Below are positions 1 to 6,784 of a DNA stretch of 10,485 nucleotides, one piece after another. Position numbers and translations under genes: made by a program. A model generated the notes under the pieces. That model did no database searches. It was not told where the DNA came from and saw nothing but the letters and a program-made list of their open reading frames with translations. Every line of letters begins with the position of its first letter. Within the stretch, counting starts at the first letter, position 1. The DNA comes from CAZHPY01 sp964534705. GTDB lineage: Bacteria; Omnitrophota; Gorgyraeia; 2-01-FULL-45-10. The stretch lies in assembly GCA_964534705.1 (NCBI GenBank), contig CAZHPY010000060.1, forward strand, positions 1 to 10,485. Direction: 5' to 3'.

Positions 1-219
1 GGCCTCACTAGCTTTTCCCGATACCGCCTTCCCTCTCTCAACCCCAAGGGCAAACGATATCACAAGAAGCATTATTATGCCTATCGCGACAAAAACAAGC
101 CTTTCGGCGTTCAGGCTGAACGCAAAATCGGCCTGTTGGAACAGCTGCCCAAATTTACGCGGTTGCTTCTTGGGGGCCTGAAATTCAAATAGTTCTTTCT
201 GTGTATTATCTTTTTCCAT
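1..219 (-). CDS. Single-TM membrane protein, 3' end cut by window edge
   Basis: The frame opens at an ATG (219-217) and stays open for 73 codons to the window edge, so only the N-terminus is visible. Residues 1-40 are hydrophilic and rich in Lys and Gln. Residues 41-59 (LVFVAIGIIMLLVISFALG) form one clear membrane segment, followed by a charged ERGK stretch. That suggests a cytoplasmic N-tail, one inner-membrane anchor and a periplasmic C-terminal part outside the window. The layout resembles anchored SPOR-domain or cell-division proteins, but no SPOR domain can be seen, so that is only a guess. No convincing Shine-Dalgarno precedes the ATG. A good promoter lies about 90 bases upstream (307-335), giving it its own transcript separate from, or in addition to, the upstream operon. 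Confidence 0.7.
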   Translation of the reverse strand, partial: MEKDNTQKELFEFQAPKKQPRKFGQLFQQADFAFSLNAERLVFVAIGIIMLLVISFALGVERGKAVSGKASEA

Positions 220-306
220 ACTTGCATAAATAGACTGTATTACTACACTTGATCCAGTATTTCGCCTGACTCTGTAGCCGGCTCATCCTAACAACAAGCG
301 CGGGAC

Positions 307-335
307 ATTATAACACGGACATGCCTAAAAATCAA
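307..335 (-). promoter_or_regulatory. Sigma-70-type promoter, TTGATT-17-TATAAT
   Basis: On the minus strand the -35 box TTGATT (335-330) is followed by exactly 17 bases and a perfect TATAAT (312-307). The -35 box overlaps the TGA stop of the AsmA-like gene (334-332). Transcription should start near 300, giving a leader of about 80 bases before the ATG at 219. The leader contains the palindrome AGCCGGCT (276-283). Confidence 0.75.
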
Positions 336-1033
336 TCCCTTACAGTGACCGTCCCTACGTTAAGCTTGAATAATTTTCCCGATATCTGGAGAGCGGGTGA
401 GTTTATATTGCCCTTTGTCTTGACCGAAAAGCTCTTCCATTCTTTGGGCTCATCCATCATTATCACAGACGATAACTCGGAAGGTATATCCTTTAATACG
501 TCCCTTGAAAAATAGATGGTAATGTCGGTATCGACCGTATTATTGTAGAATATGTCCCCTGACACGGATAGCCTTATTTCGTTACCGTTTGCCGCAAAAT
601 TTTTCAGGGTCAAGCCGTTAGAAAATATTTCAACTGTCCCCGAAACCTCTTTATATGTCCATTTTCCTTCGAACGGAATAGAGACTATCTTGTTAAGGGA
701 ATCGTATGAACTTGCGGCTTCTTCCGGGGCGCTCCTGATAAAATGGACGTCCCGGAATTTGAAATCTATATCGAGGCTTTTAAAGAGAGACGTGGTCTTA
801 TTAAGCTTGAGCGAGGCTTTAGTTGAATAGAATCCCATGCCCAGGCGCTTGTTCATTATCTTGAGGTTCTCGAATAAATAGCCATTCAGAGGGTCCTTCT
901 CAATGGACTTGTAGGAAATGCTTATGCCGTAAAATTTAGAAAGTATAAGCATGGGGGCCTTATTGAAAAATACGGTAAAAACGATCGCGGCCGCCAGGAT
1001 GACGCAACAGGTTATAATGAGTATCTTTTTCAT
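332..1033 (-). CDS. AsmA-like membrane-anchored envelope protein
   Basis: This is a 233-residue protein with a short basic start (MKK), a hydrophobic anchor at about residues 4-22 and no lipobox. The rest alternates short beta-strand-like stretches with polar turns. The end (about 207-233, with GNINSPALQISG) resembles the repeated strands of AsmA/TamB-type or GspN-like periplasmic proteins, which are linked to outer-membrane assembly and lipid traffic between membranes. It is far shorter than AsmA itself, so it would be a minimal member. I infer the family from pattern, not from a search. The ATG (1033-1031) abuts the TAG stop of the helicase gene with no gap. The Shine-Dalgarno GGGGGAG lies inside the helicase 3' end with ideal spacing, so the two are cotranscribed and probably translationally coupled. 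Confidence 0.75.
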   Translation of the reverse strand: MKKILIITCCVILAAAIVFTVFFNKAPMLILSKFYGISISYKSIEKDPLNGYLFENLKIMNKRLGMGFYSTKASLKLNKTTSLFKSLDIDFKFRDVHFIRSAPEEAASSYDSLNKIVSIPFEGKWTYKEVSGTVEIFSNGLTLKNFAANGNEIRLSVSGDIFYNNTVDTDITIYFSRDVLKDIPSELSSVIMMDEPKEWKSFSVKTKGNINSPALQISGKLFKLNVGTVTVRD

Positions 1034-4000
1034 CTAGCTCCCCCAGCAGATGGAGTCAAAATCACATTTACCGCATTTATCGTCGTCTCTTTGCGGCAGT
1101 TTTTCGAATCTCAGGTCTTTGATATCCGACCATATCCTCTTTATGACCTTTTCCATCTCCCCGACCATGTCCTCTGATATTTCCACGCAAAAGTCAGCGT
1201 AGTCGCCTTTTTTGTAACCATATTTCCTAAGGTCCGTTTTGAGCGGCTCTATGAATACCAGTACCCCATGGGTCACTTTCCTGCCGCGGGATTCGCTCCT
1301 ATCGCGTTCATAAAGCAGCTTGTAGCAGACCAATTGCCTAAGGTAGCCATCGCATTCCTCGCTTGCCAGGTCACGGAATTCGTTTATCTTCTTTATGTGG
1401 TCATCGCCTTTTCCGGTCTTATAGTCGACGATGCGGACCAGCGATCTTTTTTCGTCCACCCATTCCACCTTGTCATATTTACCGGTAAATATGATGTTAT
1501 CGCCTATGGTGGTCAGTATCTTCTTTTCGAGGTCCATCGGCATGATGGGATCTTTCGAGGCTTTTTCGTACCAGTTCCTGATACTGTCGCCTTCCGCCTT
1601 TTTACTGCATTCCATCGCCATTGCCTTATCGGCGCCCTGGTTCTTAAGCTCCTTGTCGAACTCGCCCAGGAAAAATTTGAATGAAGGGAATTTTTTGCTT
1701 CTCTTGAATTCCTTATAAGTTTCTTCCAGGGCTTTATGGACACAGTTACCGAATACAAGGCTCTTCTTCTTTGCGCCCGGGAGCTTAAGGACGTCGTTAT
1801 ACAGGAACTTTCTCCTGCAGGTCATGTAATTATTAACTCGCGTAGGGTTCAGGGAAAGATTATTGACCATGTCTTTCAGGATGGCCTCTGTCCCGATAAA
1901 AGGGTCTGAAAGATCGGTGAGCTCCAGCGACTTTGACATGACCTCTTCCTCATTGACATATTCCGGCGACTCTTTATGTATGTCCATATTATTCAGATAT
2001 GAGCTTGAGATCGTATTTTCCGTAGGGCTCGCAGTAAAGGTCAGCGTGGACCTTGCCCTGGTGATCGCTACGTAGAACAATCTCGTCTCGTCATATAGCG
2101 CAAGCTGCTTCAGGAGGGATCTTTCCTTTATCCTTTCCTTGGTCTTGAAAAGGGTCGCCGGTAACGGGATCTTCTCCGGTATCGGCCTCGCCGGCCAGTT
2201 CTTATTTTGCAGGCAGAATGGTATTATGACAGAATGGAATTCCTGCCCCTTTGAGCCGTGCGCCGTAAATATCCTCACACCGTCCTGGGTCATTGTCACA
2301 AGCTGGCCCTGTATCGGGAGATTATGGTCCTGCCTGGTCTTCATCTCCTGGATAAAGTCGCCCAGGCCTATGCCCGGATTCGCCAGATCCGCATTCTTTA
2401 CCATATTTACAAATGAAGTTATGGCCCTCAGGTCCCTTATCTTTAATACCTGTTTATCGGCATATGCCTGTAAGACGTATTTGAACATCCCGGAGTCTTT
2501 TATATAGTTCAGCAATATTGTATGGACCGTACGCGTCTGGGCGTCATCAAAAAGACGTTTTATGGCTGTGCTGGCGCGGTGTGACCCGAAATAGCCGAAA
2601 AATTCCGCCAAGAGAGTTATTGTCCTGTTCTTCTCTTTCTTTTTATTCACTTCATTCACGAATTTGAGTATCTCAGCATGCGGTATTTCGAAATAATCGG
2701 ATGTGATGACCTTATAAAATACGAGGTCCTTTTCAGCGGCAGTGTCTCCGTTAATGGATATAAGTTCAAGCACGTCCAGGAGTTGCCTGACCCTTTTTTC
2801 CTGGCCTATATTCTCCTTTCCATCGGTAGCGTAAGGTATGCCGGCCTGGAGAAATGCGTCTATGATCTTCAGGATGCCTTTTCTCTTTCTTACAAGCACG
2901 GCTATGTTGTTGTAAGGATGCCTGCGCTCTTCATCGGTCAATTCTTTTGATACCGCTATCCTGTCCTTAAGTTCCTTTACCTTATCCACTATATATAAAA
3001 GTTCCTCATCCTCCGTAGTGAATTCCCTGAAGGCCATTTCCTTATCCTTGTAATCCCTCAGGCTTTCTAAGGATTTCTCCGCCATCCTTTCTTCGCGCGG
3101 TATAAGATTTATGATGTTTTTCGAGACCTCGATCAGGTCCCTGGTCGAACGGTAATTATCCTCCAGGGATATCTGTTTGAGGCCGGGAAATTTTTCCTTC
3201 AGGAGCTTGAAGTTGCCCACGCTTGCGCCCTGGAACCTGTAAATAGACTGGTCGTCATCCCCTACGCAGCAGATGTTAGGGTCGTCATAATCAAGCAGGC
3301 TGAATAGAAGCTCCAGCTGCGCGCCGTTGGTATCCTGGTATTCGTCGACCATGAAATAAAGATACTGTTTTTGGTACTTTTCGCGCAGCGTCTTTTCCTT
3401 TTTCAGGGCTTCAGTGGCGAAGAGTATCATGTCATCGTAATCATACCTTCCGCGCTCGTCGAATATCTCCTTATTATTGCCTTCTTTCAGCTCCTCATAC
3501 ATCCTGTAAACTCTTGCAAGAGCCTTAAGGCGCTGGGCGTGCTTGTCTTCCAGGTATGGATCCAGCTGCTTATGCTTTGAAAGGTACTTTTCAAGATCGG
3601 AAGGTTTTATACCGTCTTTTTTAAGTTCGCCGATCTTTTGCAGGGCCTCATTTAAATAAAGATACGGGGCGTTAAACGGCCTTATCTCTTCTACTCCCTG
3701 GGCATGGTCAAGGGCATATTCTACGGCCTTTACCTGTTCGACCTCGTTCATCTGTATCTTGTCGCCGACGTAATTCGCGGCTTCTTCCGATTCCTGTATT
3801 ATTGAATTAGCGAAGCTGTGGAACGTGCCGACCTCTATTTCATAACCTTCGCTGCCTATGACCTTGGCGAGCCGCTCTTTCATGGCTTTTGTCGCGGCGT
3901 TGGTATAAGTAAGGATCATTATGTTCTCGGGAAGGATGCCTTTTTTCCTGGTGAGAATGGCGCGGGCTCTTACCGACAATAGCTGCGTCTTGCCCGTGCC

Positions 4001-4126
4001 CGGCCCTGCGAGGACAAGGAGCGGGCCGTCTATCGTATCAACAGCCTGCCTTTGTTTATCGTTCAGTTCCGTGTAGGATCGGTCCAGGGTGGTATTCGAA
4101 TTATTTTTTCTTAAGGAGTTTTTCAA
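1034..4126 (-). CDS. UvrD/PcrA-type helicase fused to Fe-S PD-(D/E)XK nuclease
   Basis: This 1030-residue superfamily 1A helicase has all core motifs visible: Walker A GPGTGKT (41-47), Ia LTYTNAATKAM (72-82), TFHSF (101-105), motif II VDEYQDTN (260-267), III GDDDQSIYRFQGA (289-301), IV LEDNYRST (321-328), V FTAHGSKGQEF (620-630) and VI RLFYVAITRAR (682-692). The C-terminal third is a RecB/Cas4-like nuclease: FGNCVHKALE (H797), GKYDKVEW (D885), IVDYKTGKG (D901 and K903) and QLVCYK (Q931, Y935). C770, C1018, C1021 and C1027 reproduce the AddB/Cas4 iron-sulfur pattern C...CxxCx5C. It should translocate on and degrade DNA ends, resembling AddAB condensed into one chain. The start is uncertain. 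The TTG used here overlaps the winged-helix gene by 26 bases and has no Shine-Dalgarno, and no ATG lies between it and motif Ia. Confidence 0.95.
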   Translation of the reverse strand: MKNSLRKNNSNTTLDRSYTELNDKQRQAVDTIDGPLLVLAGPGTGKTQLLSVRARAILTRKKGILPENIMILTYTNAATKAMKERLAKVIGSEGYEIEVGTFHSFANSIIQESEEAANYVGDKIQMNEVEQVKAVEYALDHAQGVEEIRPFNAPYLYLNEALQKIGELKKDGIKPSDLEKYLSKHKQLDPYLEDKHAQRLKALARVYRMYEELKEGNNKEIFDERGRYDYDDMILFATEALKKEKTLREKYQKQYLYFMVDEYQDTNGAQLELLFSLLDYDDPNICCVGDDDQSIYRFQGASVGNFKLLKEKFPGLKQISLEDNYRSTRDLIEVSKNIINLIPREERMAEKSLESLRDYKDKEMAFREFTTEDEELLYIVDKVKELKDRIAVSKELTDEERRHPYNNIAVLVRKRKGILKIIDAFLQAGIPYATDGKENIGQEKRVRQLLDVLELISINGDTAAEKDLVFYKVITSDYFEIPHAEILKFVNEVNKKKEKNRTITLLAEFFGYFGSHRASTAIKRLFDDAQTRTVHTILLNYIKDSGMFKYVLQAYADKQVLKIRDLRAITSFVNMVKNADLANPGIGLGDFIQEMKTRQDHNLPIQGQLVTMTQDGVRIFTAHGSKGQEFHSVIIPFCLQNKNWPARPIPEKIPLPATLFKTKERIKERSLLKQLALYDETRLFYVAITRARSTLTFTASPTENTISSSYLNNMDIHKESPEYVNEEEVMSKSLELTDLSDPFIGTEAILKDMVNNLSLNPTRVNNYMTCRRKFLYNDVLKLPGAKKKSLVFGNCVHKALEETYKEFKRSKKFPSFKFFLGEFDKELKNQGADKAMAMECSKKAEGDSIRNWYEKASKDPIMPMDLEKKILTTIGDNIIFTGKYDKVEWVDEKRSLVRIVDYKTGKGDDHIKKINEFRDLASEECDGYLRQLVCYKLLYERDRSESRGRKVTHGVLVFIEPLKTDLRKYGYKKGDYADFCVEISEDMVGEMEKVIKRIWSDIKDLRFEKLPQRDDDKCGKCDFDSICWGS

Positions 4127-4364
4127 TTTTTGAAATAATTTTAAGGTCCCGCGTGTAACTGTAGCCCGTTGTGGATGTGGCGCGGTGGGCAGACAATATC
4201 TTCAGCTTTACCAGGTCCTCCAGCGCTTTGCTGACTTTTGAGCGTTCCTCCCGCACCCATGTCGAAATGCCTCTCGGTGTATCTATTGAAGACTGGTTTT
4301 CGTGGAAGAATTTTATTATTTTTATGTGTAGATCCGATAACGCATAATCACCATCATTTGCCAT
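4101..4364 (-). CDS. Small winged-helix DNA-binding protein
   Basis: This 87-residue basic protein starts MANDGDYALSDLH. The layout is that of a winged helix: helix 1 around DLHIKIIKFF, a second helix around TPRGISTWVREE, a recognition helix from RSKVSKALEDLVKLKIL, a wing containing STTGYSYT, and a lysine-rich C-terminal helix. I chose the ATG at 4364 over a TTG at 4379 because GAGGGA (4375-4370) sits six bases before it. It overlaps the end of the HD-GYP gene by 11 bases (ATGGCAAATGA), and its own 3' end overlaps the helicase start. It is therefore firmly inside the operon and may load, recruit or regulate its neighbours. There is no ligand or phosphoacceptor domain, so it is a bare DNA-binding module. 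Its target is unknown. Confidence 0.82.
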   Translation of the reverse strand: MANDGDYALSDLHIKIIKFFHENQSSIDTPRGISTWVREERSKVSKALEDLVKLKILSAHRATSTTGYSYTRDLKIISKIEKLLKKK

Positions 4365-5874
4365 ATCTTTCCCTCGCAAGCATATCTGTTATATCTTTCC
4401 GCTTCACGACTTCTAAAAATGCCTGGACAACCCTTGGATCAAACTGGCTTCCGGAGCCCTTGCGGATCTCATCTATCGCCGCGCCTATCGATTTTGGCGT
4501 CCTGTATGGCCTCTTCGTTATCATGGCCTCAAACGCGCTGACAACTGCCATGATCCTTGCCCCTATCGGTATCTGGTCTTTCTTAAGGCCTTTTGGATAG
4601 CCCGTGCCGTCATAATTTTCATGATGATGAAGTATGATGGGTATTATGGTCCTTAACGCTTTTATAGGCTTGAGTATCTCAGCGCCTATTATAGGATGTT
4701 CTTTTACGAGACTGTACTGTTTTTCCGTAAGCTTTGCCGGTTTCTTAAGGACGTCTTCCGGCACTATCAGCTGGCCTGCGTCATGCAGAAGGATCGCGTA
4801 TTCTATGCTCTTAAGCTCGTACCCTGAAAGATGCAGTTTCTGGCTGACCAGTGTTGTGATCTTGAGGAACGAAGCCCTTGGTATATATTGGCCGCTTGTG
4901 CGCGTGCTTACTATTGCCGCAAGGGACTTTATCATGCCGAAGGTCAATTTTTCCTGCTCCTTGTAAAGATGGGCGTTCTTTATGGCTATGACCGCCTGCT
5001 CCGCAAGGGTCGACATGATCTCCTGGTCGAATTGTGTAAAAGGCTTGCCGTCTATTTTATCATAAAGCGTTATTACGCCTATGACGTCCTCGTCTATTAA
5101 AGGTGTGGCCAGGTAATTCTTATCGCGTATGGGCCTGCCGAATTTTGCGGCTTTGCCCGGAGACCATCGCCCTATCCTGACCTTTTTTAATTTTGATTTG
5201 GTTTCACGCAGGTCAACCGTTGCTTTTGGAAGCAGTAATTTCTTGGTCGAATCTACAAGTTTTATTGAGCACCTGTTTGCCCTTATTACCTGCAGGGACA
5301 GGCGGGCCACGCGCGGCAGAAGTTCGTTTATATCAAGGGTGGAGCCTATGAGCCTGTGGACAGTATGGACGGTCGACAAGGCTATGGCACGCGGCCGTAT
5401 GGTCTCGTAAAGCTTTGATAACTCCAGTTCCTTCTGCATCTCTGTTACGATCGCATCAGTATAGGCGGCAAACACATCCATAAGTTCGGTGGAAACATCT
5501 TTCCTCGTGTAACATGCGCCGATATAACCGTATAATTTATCGCCTTGAGATATAGGATAGACAAACCCTCGCAGGCCTTCAATGCATTCAAAATGTATTA
5601 TTTTTCTCTCTACCTCGGCCTCTTTTACCACATCAGCCAGCATCCCTACGCAGTTGGAATCTTTACCTAAACCGGATTTCTTAAGGAATGGGCAGCTGCC
5701 GAGGACGATCTTCTTTATAGAAGCTGATGAGGGATGCGGCTCTTCGATGAGCCACCACAACGCGCTTTTCAGGCAAGCCCCGATGCATTCTTCTTCTCTT
5801 TTCAGGCTTGCGCTTCTTCTGAGCTTGTCAAAAAGCTCCTGCTGGTATTCCCTGTCTGTGGTCTCGTCTTTCAT
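4354..5874 (-). CDS. PocR-like/GAF sensor with degenerate HD-GYP domain
   Basis: This 506-residue, apparently soluble regulator has three parts. Residues about 28-150 carry GSCPFL (C61), C75 and the stretch FECIEGLRGFVYPI around C97, which resembles the PocR-type sensory domain. Residues about 168-300 are a GAF domain (LIGSTLDINELL to AVIAIKNAHLY). Residues about 310-500 are HD-GYP-like: HDAGQL (364-369), EHPIIGAEIL (H393), HHHENYDGTGYP (416-427) and KRPYR (454-458). HD-GYP domains normally hydrolyse cyclic di-GMP with a two- or three-metal site. Here the early His is Tyr (Y330), the Lys of HDxGK is Gln (Q368) and the conserved Asp of the late VxD motif is Ser (S446). It may be a weak enzyme or a nucleotide receptor. 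It is the first gene of the helicase operon, and its ATG lies only a few bases below a consensus promoter. Confidence 0.92.
   Translation of the reverse strand: MKDETTDREYQQELFDKLRRSASLKREEECIGACLKSALWWLIEEPHPSSASIKKIVLGSCPFLKKSGLGKDSNCVGMLADVVKEAEVERKIIHFECIEGLRGFVYPISQGDKLYGYIGACYTRKDVSTELMDVFAAYTDAIVTEMQKELELSKLYETIRPRAIALSTVHTVHRLIGSTLDINELLPRVARLSLQVIRANRCSIKLVDSTKKLLLPKATVDLRETKSKLKKVRIGRWSPGKAAKFGRPIRDKNYLATPLIDEDVIGVITLYDKIDGKPFTQFDQEIMSTLAEQAVIAIKNAHLYKEQEKLTFGMIKSLAAIVSTRTSGQYIPRASFLKITTLVSQKLHLSGYELKSIEYAILLHDAGQLIVPEDVLKKPAKLTEKQYSLVKEHPIIGAEILKPIKALRTIIPIILHHHENYDGTGYPKGLKKDQIPIGARIMAVVSAFEAMITKRPYRTPKSIGAAIDEIRKGSGSQFDPRVVQAFLEVVKRKDITDMLARERYGK
4370..4375 (-). promoter_or_regulatory. 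Ribosome binding site deciding the winged-helix start
   Basis: GAGGGA on the minus strand lies six bases before the ATG at 4364, inside the last codons of the HD-GYP gene. It supports ATG 4364 over the upstream in-frame TTG at 4379, which has no such site. Confidence 0.7.
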
Positions 5875-5882
5875 AACATATA

Positions 5883-5911
5883 ATTATAGGTTGTAATCAG
5901 TATAATGTCAA
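5883..5911 (-). promoter_or_regulatory. Perfect consensus promoter, probably leaderless
   Basis: TTGACA (5911-5906), a 17-base spacer and TATAAT (5888-5883) match the sigma-70 consensus at all twelve positions. The expected start point is about 5876-5877, and the ATG of the HD-GYP gene is at 5874-5872, leaving a leader of roughly two to three bases. No Shine-Dalgarno lies between the -10 box and the ATG, which agrees with leaderless translation. Confidence 0.85.
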
Positions 5912-5933
5912 TTTATGTATGAAAGATTTTGTG

Positions 5934-6434
5934 CTATCTGTAATTAGCAAAGGTCAGCGCCAGCGGATAATCGATCTTCCGAAGGTGCGCTATAACGGCC
6001 TGCAAGTCGTCTTTTTTGGGTGAAAATACCCTGACCTTCTCCCCCTCTATTTGAGGCTGGACCTTAAGGCCTAGTTCTTTTATTATCTTCACCAGCTCCT
6101 TTGCCTTGTCATGCGGTATGCCGGCTGCAAGATCTGCCACCTGCTGCAGGCAGCCGCCAAAAACTTGCTGTGGCTCGCCAAACGTCAAAAGTTTCATCGA
6201 AACGCCCCTCTTGGCAAGCTTGGATGCCAGTATATCATTTACGGACCGCAGCTTAAAATCGTCATCTCCTACAAGCGTTATCTTCTTATCGGTGCGGTTA
6301 TAATCTATGGACGACTTGCTTCCCCTGAAATCGAACCTTTGGGAAAGCTCTTTTTTAGCCTGGTTAACTGCGTTGTCCACTTCCTGCAGGTCCGCTTCAG
6401 ATAGTATGTCGAATGAAAAATTTTCTTTAGCCAT
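5934..6434 (-). CDS. yajQ: YajQ family nucleotide-binding protein
   Basis: This 166-residue protein has the usual YajQ length and signatures: N-terminal FSFDILSEADLQEVDNAVNQ, RFDFRGSKSSID (about 33-44), and C-terminal GEKVRVFSPKKDDLQAVI followed by the terminal PLALTFANYR. YajQ proteins are two-domain cytoplasmic proteins of RNP-like fold. A Xanthomonas member binds cyclic di-GMP and acts on transcription, while others have been reported to bind nucleotides or RNA. The central segment PQQVFGGCLQQVADLAAGI departs somewhat from the common SLRQ...GI pattern. The ATG at 6434 is preceded by AAGGGA. The gene follows an 11-codon mini-ORF that overlaps its start, and it is the last gene before the HD-GYP promoter. 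A c-di-GMP-binding family therefore sits next to an HD-GYP domain. I see no terminator between them. Confidence 0.93.
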   Translation of the reverse strand: MAKENFSFDILSEADLQEVDNAVNQAKKELSQRFDFRGSKSSIDYNRTDKKITLVGDDDFKLRSVNDILASKLAKRGVSMKLLTFGEPQQVFGGCLQQVADLAAGIPHDKAKELVKIIKELGLKVQPQIEGEKVRVFSPKKDDLQAVIAHLRKIDYPLALTFANYR

Positions 6435-6462
6435 GTTTTTCCCTTATCTCCCTTATTAGCAT
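6427..6462 (-). CDS. Possible 11-codon mini-ORF overlapping the yajQ start
   Basis: An ATG (6462-6460) is preceded by the strong Shine-Dalgarno GGGGAGG (6474-6468) with five-base spacing. It encodes MLIREIREKHG and stops at TAA (6429-6427), overlapping the first eight bases of yajQ. The same frame is open back to the TAA of the preceding gene (6483-6481), reading TTGEALMLIREIREKHG, which looks more like a protein C-terminus than random sequence. It could be a leader peptide that couples translation into yajQ, or the remnant tail of a lost gene. Confidence 0.4.
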   Translation of the reverse strand: MLIREIREKHG

Positions 6463-6480
6463 CAGGGCCTCCCCGGTTGT

Positions 6481-6783
6481 TTATCTATGCCCTTCCAGGA
6501 CCTTGACTTTGTACGCTTCAAAAACCCCATCCTTGTTCACAGAGCCATAGCACACGGCCTGTTCCCTGAGGTGGTCCCTCAGGTCCCTCATAATGATAAC
6601 TTTTGTTATCCGCATGTCGTTATCGGTAAATACAGTGGCTTTTGAAACATCCACTATATTGCCGTTAACGGTTATTTTATGCGCCGTTACGTCCGTTTTT
6701 TCGATGGTCCCCTTCAGGACGTCGGCATAGGAAATACCGCTTACGCATAATGCGAACAGGGTTAAAAATAATATCTTTTTCAT
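6481..6783 (-). CDS. Small secreted protein, possibly DUF5666-like
   Basis: This 100-residue protein has a classic signal peptide (MKKILFLTLFALCVSGISYA, cleavage likely after residue 20), so the mature part of about 80 residues is exported. The mature part begins DVLKGTIEKTDVTAHKITV and contains NGNIVDVSKATVF and VNKDGVFEAYKVKVLEG. These are short alternating strands like the OB-fold-type DUF5666 pattern (GxIxxI...ITVxG...T). That is a weak match by eye. It has one cysteine in the mature region, and no lipobox or catalytic motif. The ATG lies two bases beyond the TGA of the ACT-domain gene and has no good Shine-Dalgarno of its own, so its translation probably depends on coupling. Its function is unknown. 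Confidence 0.8.
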   Translation of the reverse strand: MKKILFLTLFALCVSGISYADVLKGTIEKTDVTAHKITVNGNIVDVSKATVFTDNDMRITKVIIMRDLRDHLREQAVCYGSVNKDGVFEAYKVKVLEGHR

Positions 6784-6784
6784 C

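Noticed and set aside
1268..1684. A 138-codon plus-strand frame inside the helicase gene
   Set aside because: It is antisense to the nuclease domain, whose motifs are all intact, and its product shows no recognisable domain.
5934..5960. Terminator after yajQ
   Set aside because: No GC-rich stem with a following T run is visible, so read-through into the HD-GYP operon is possible.
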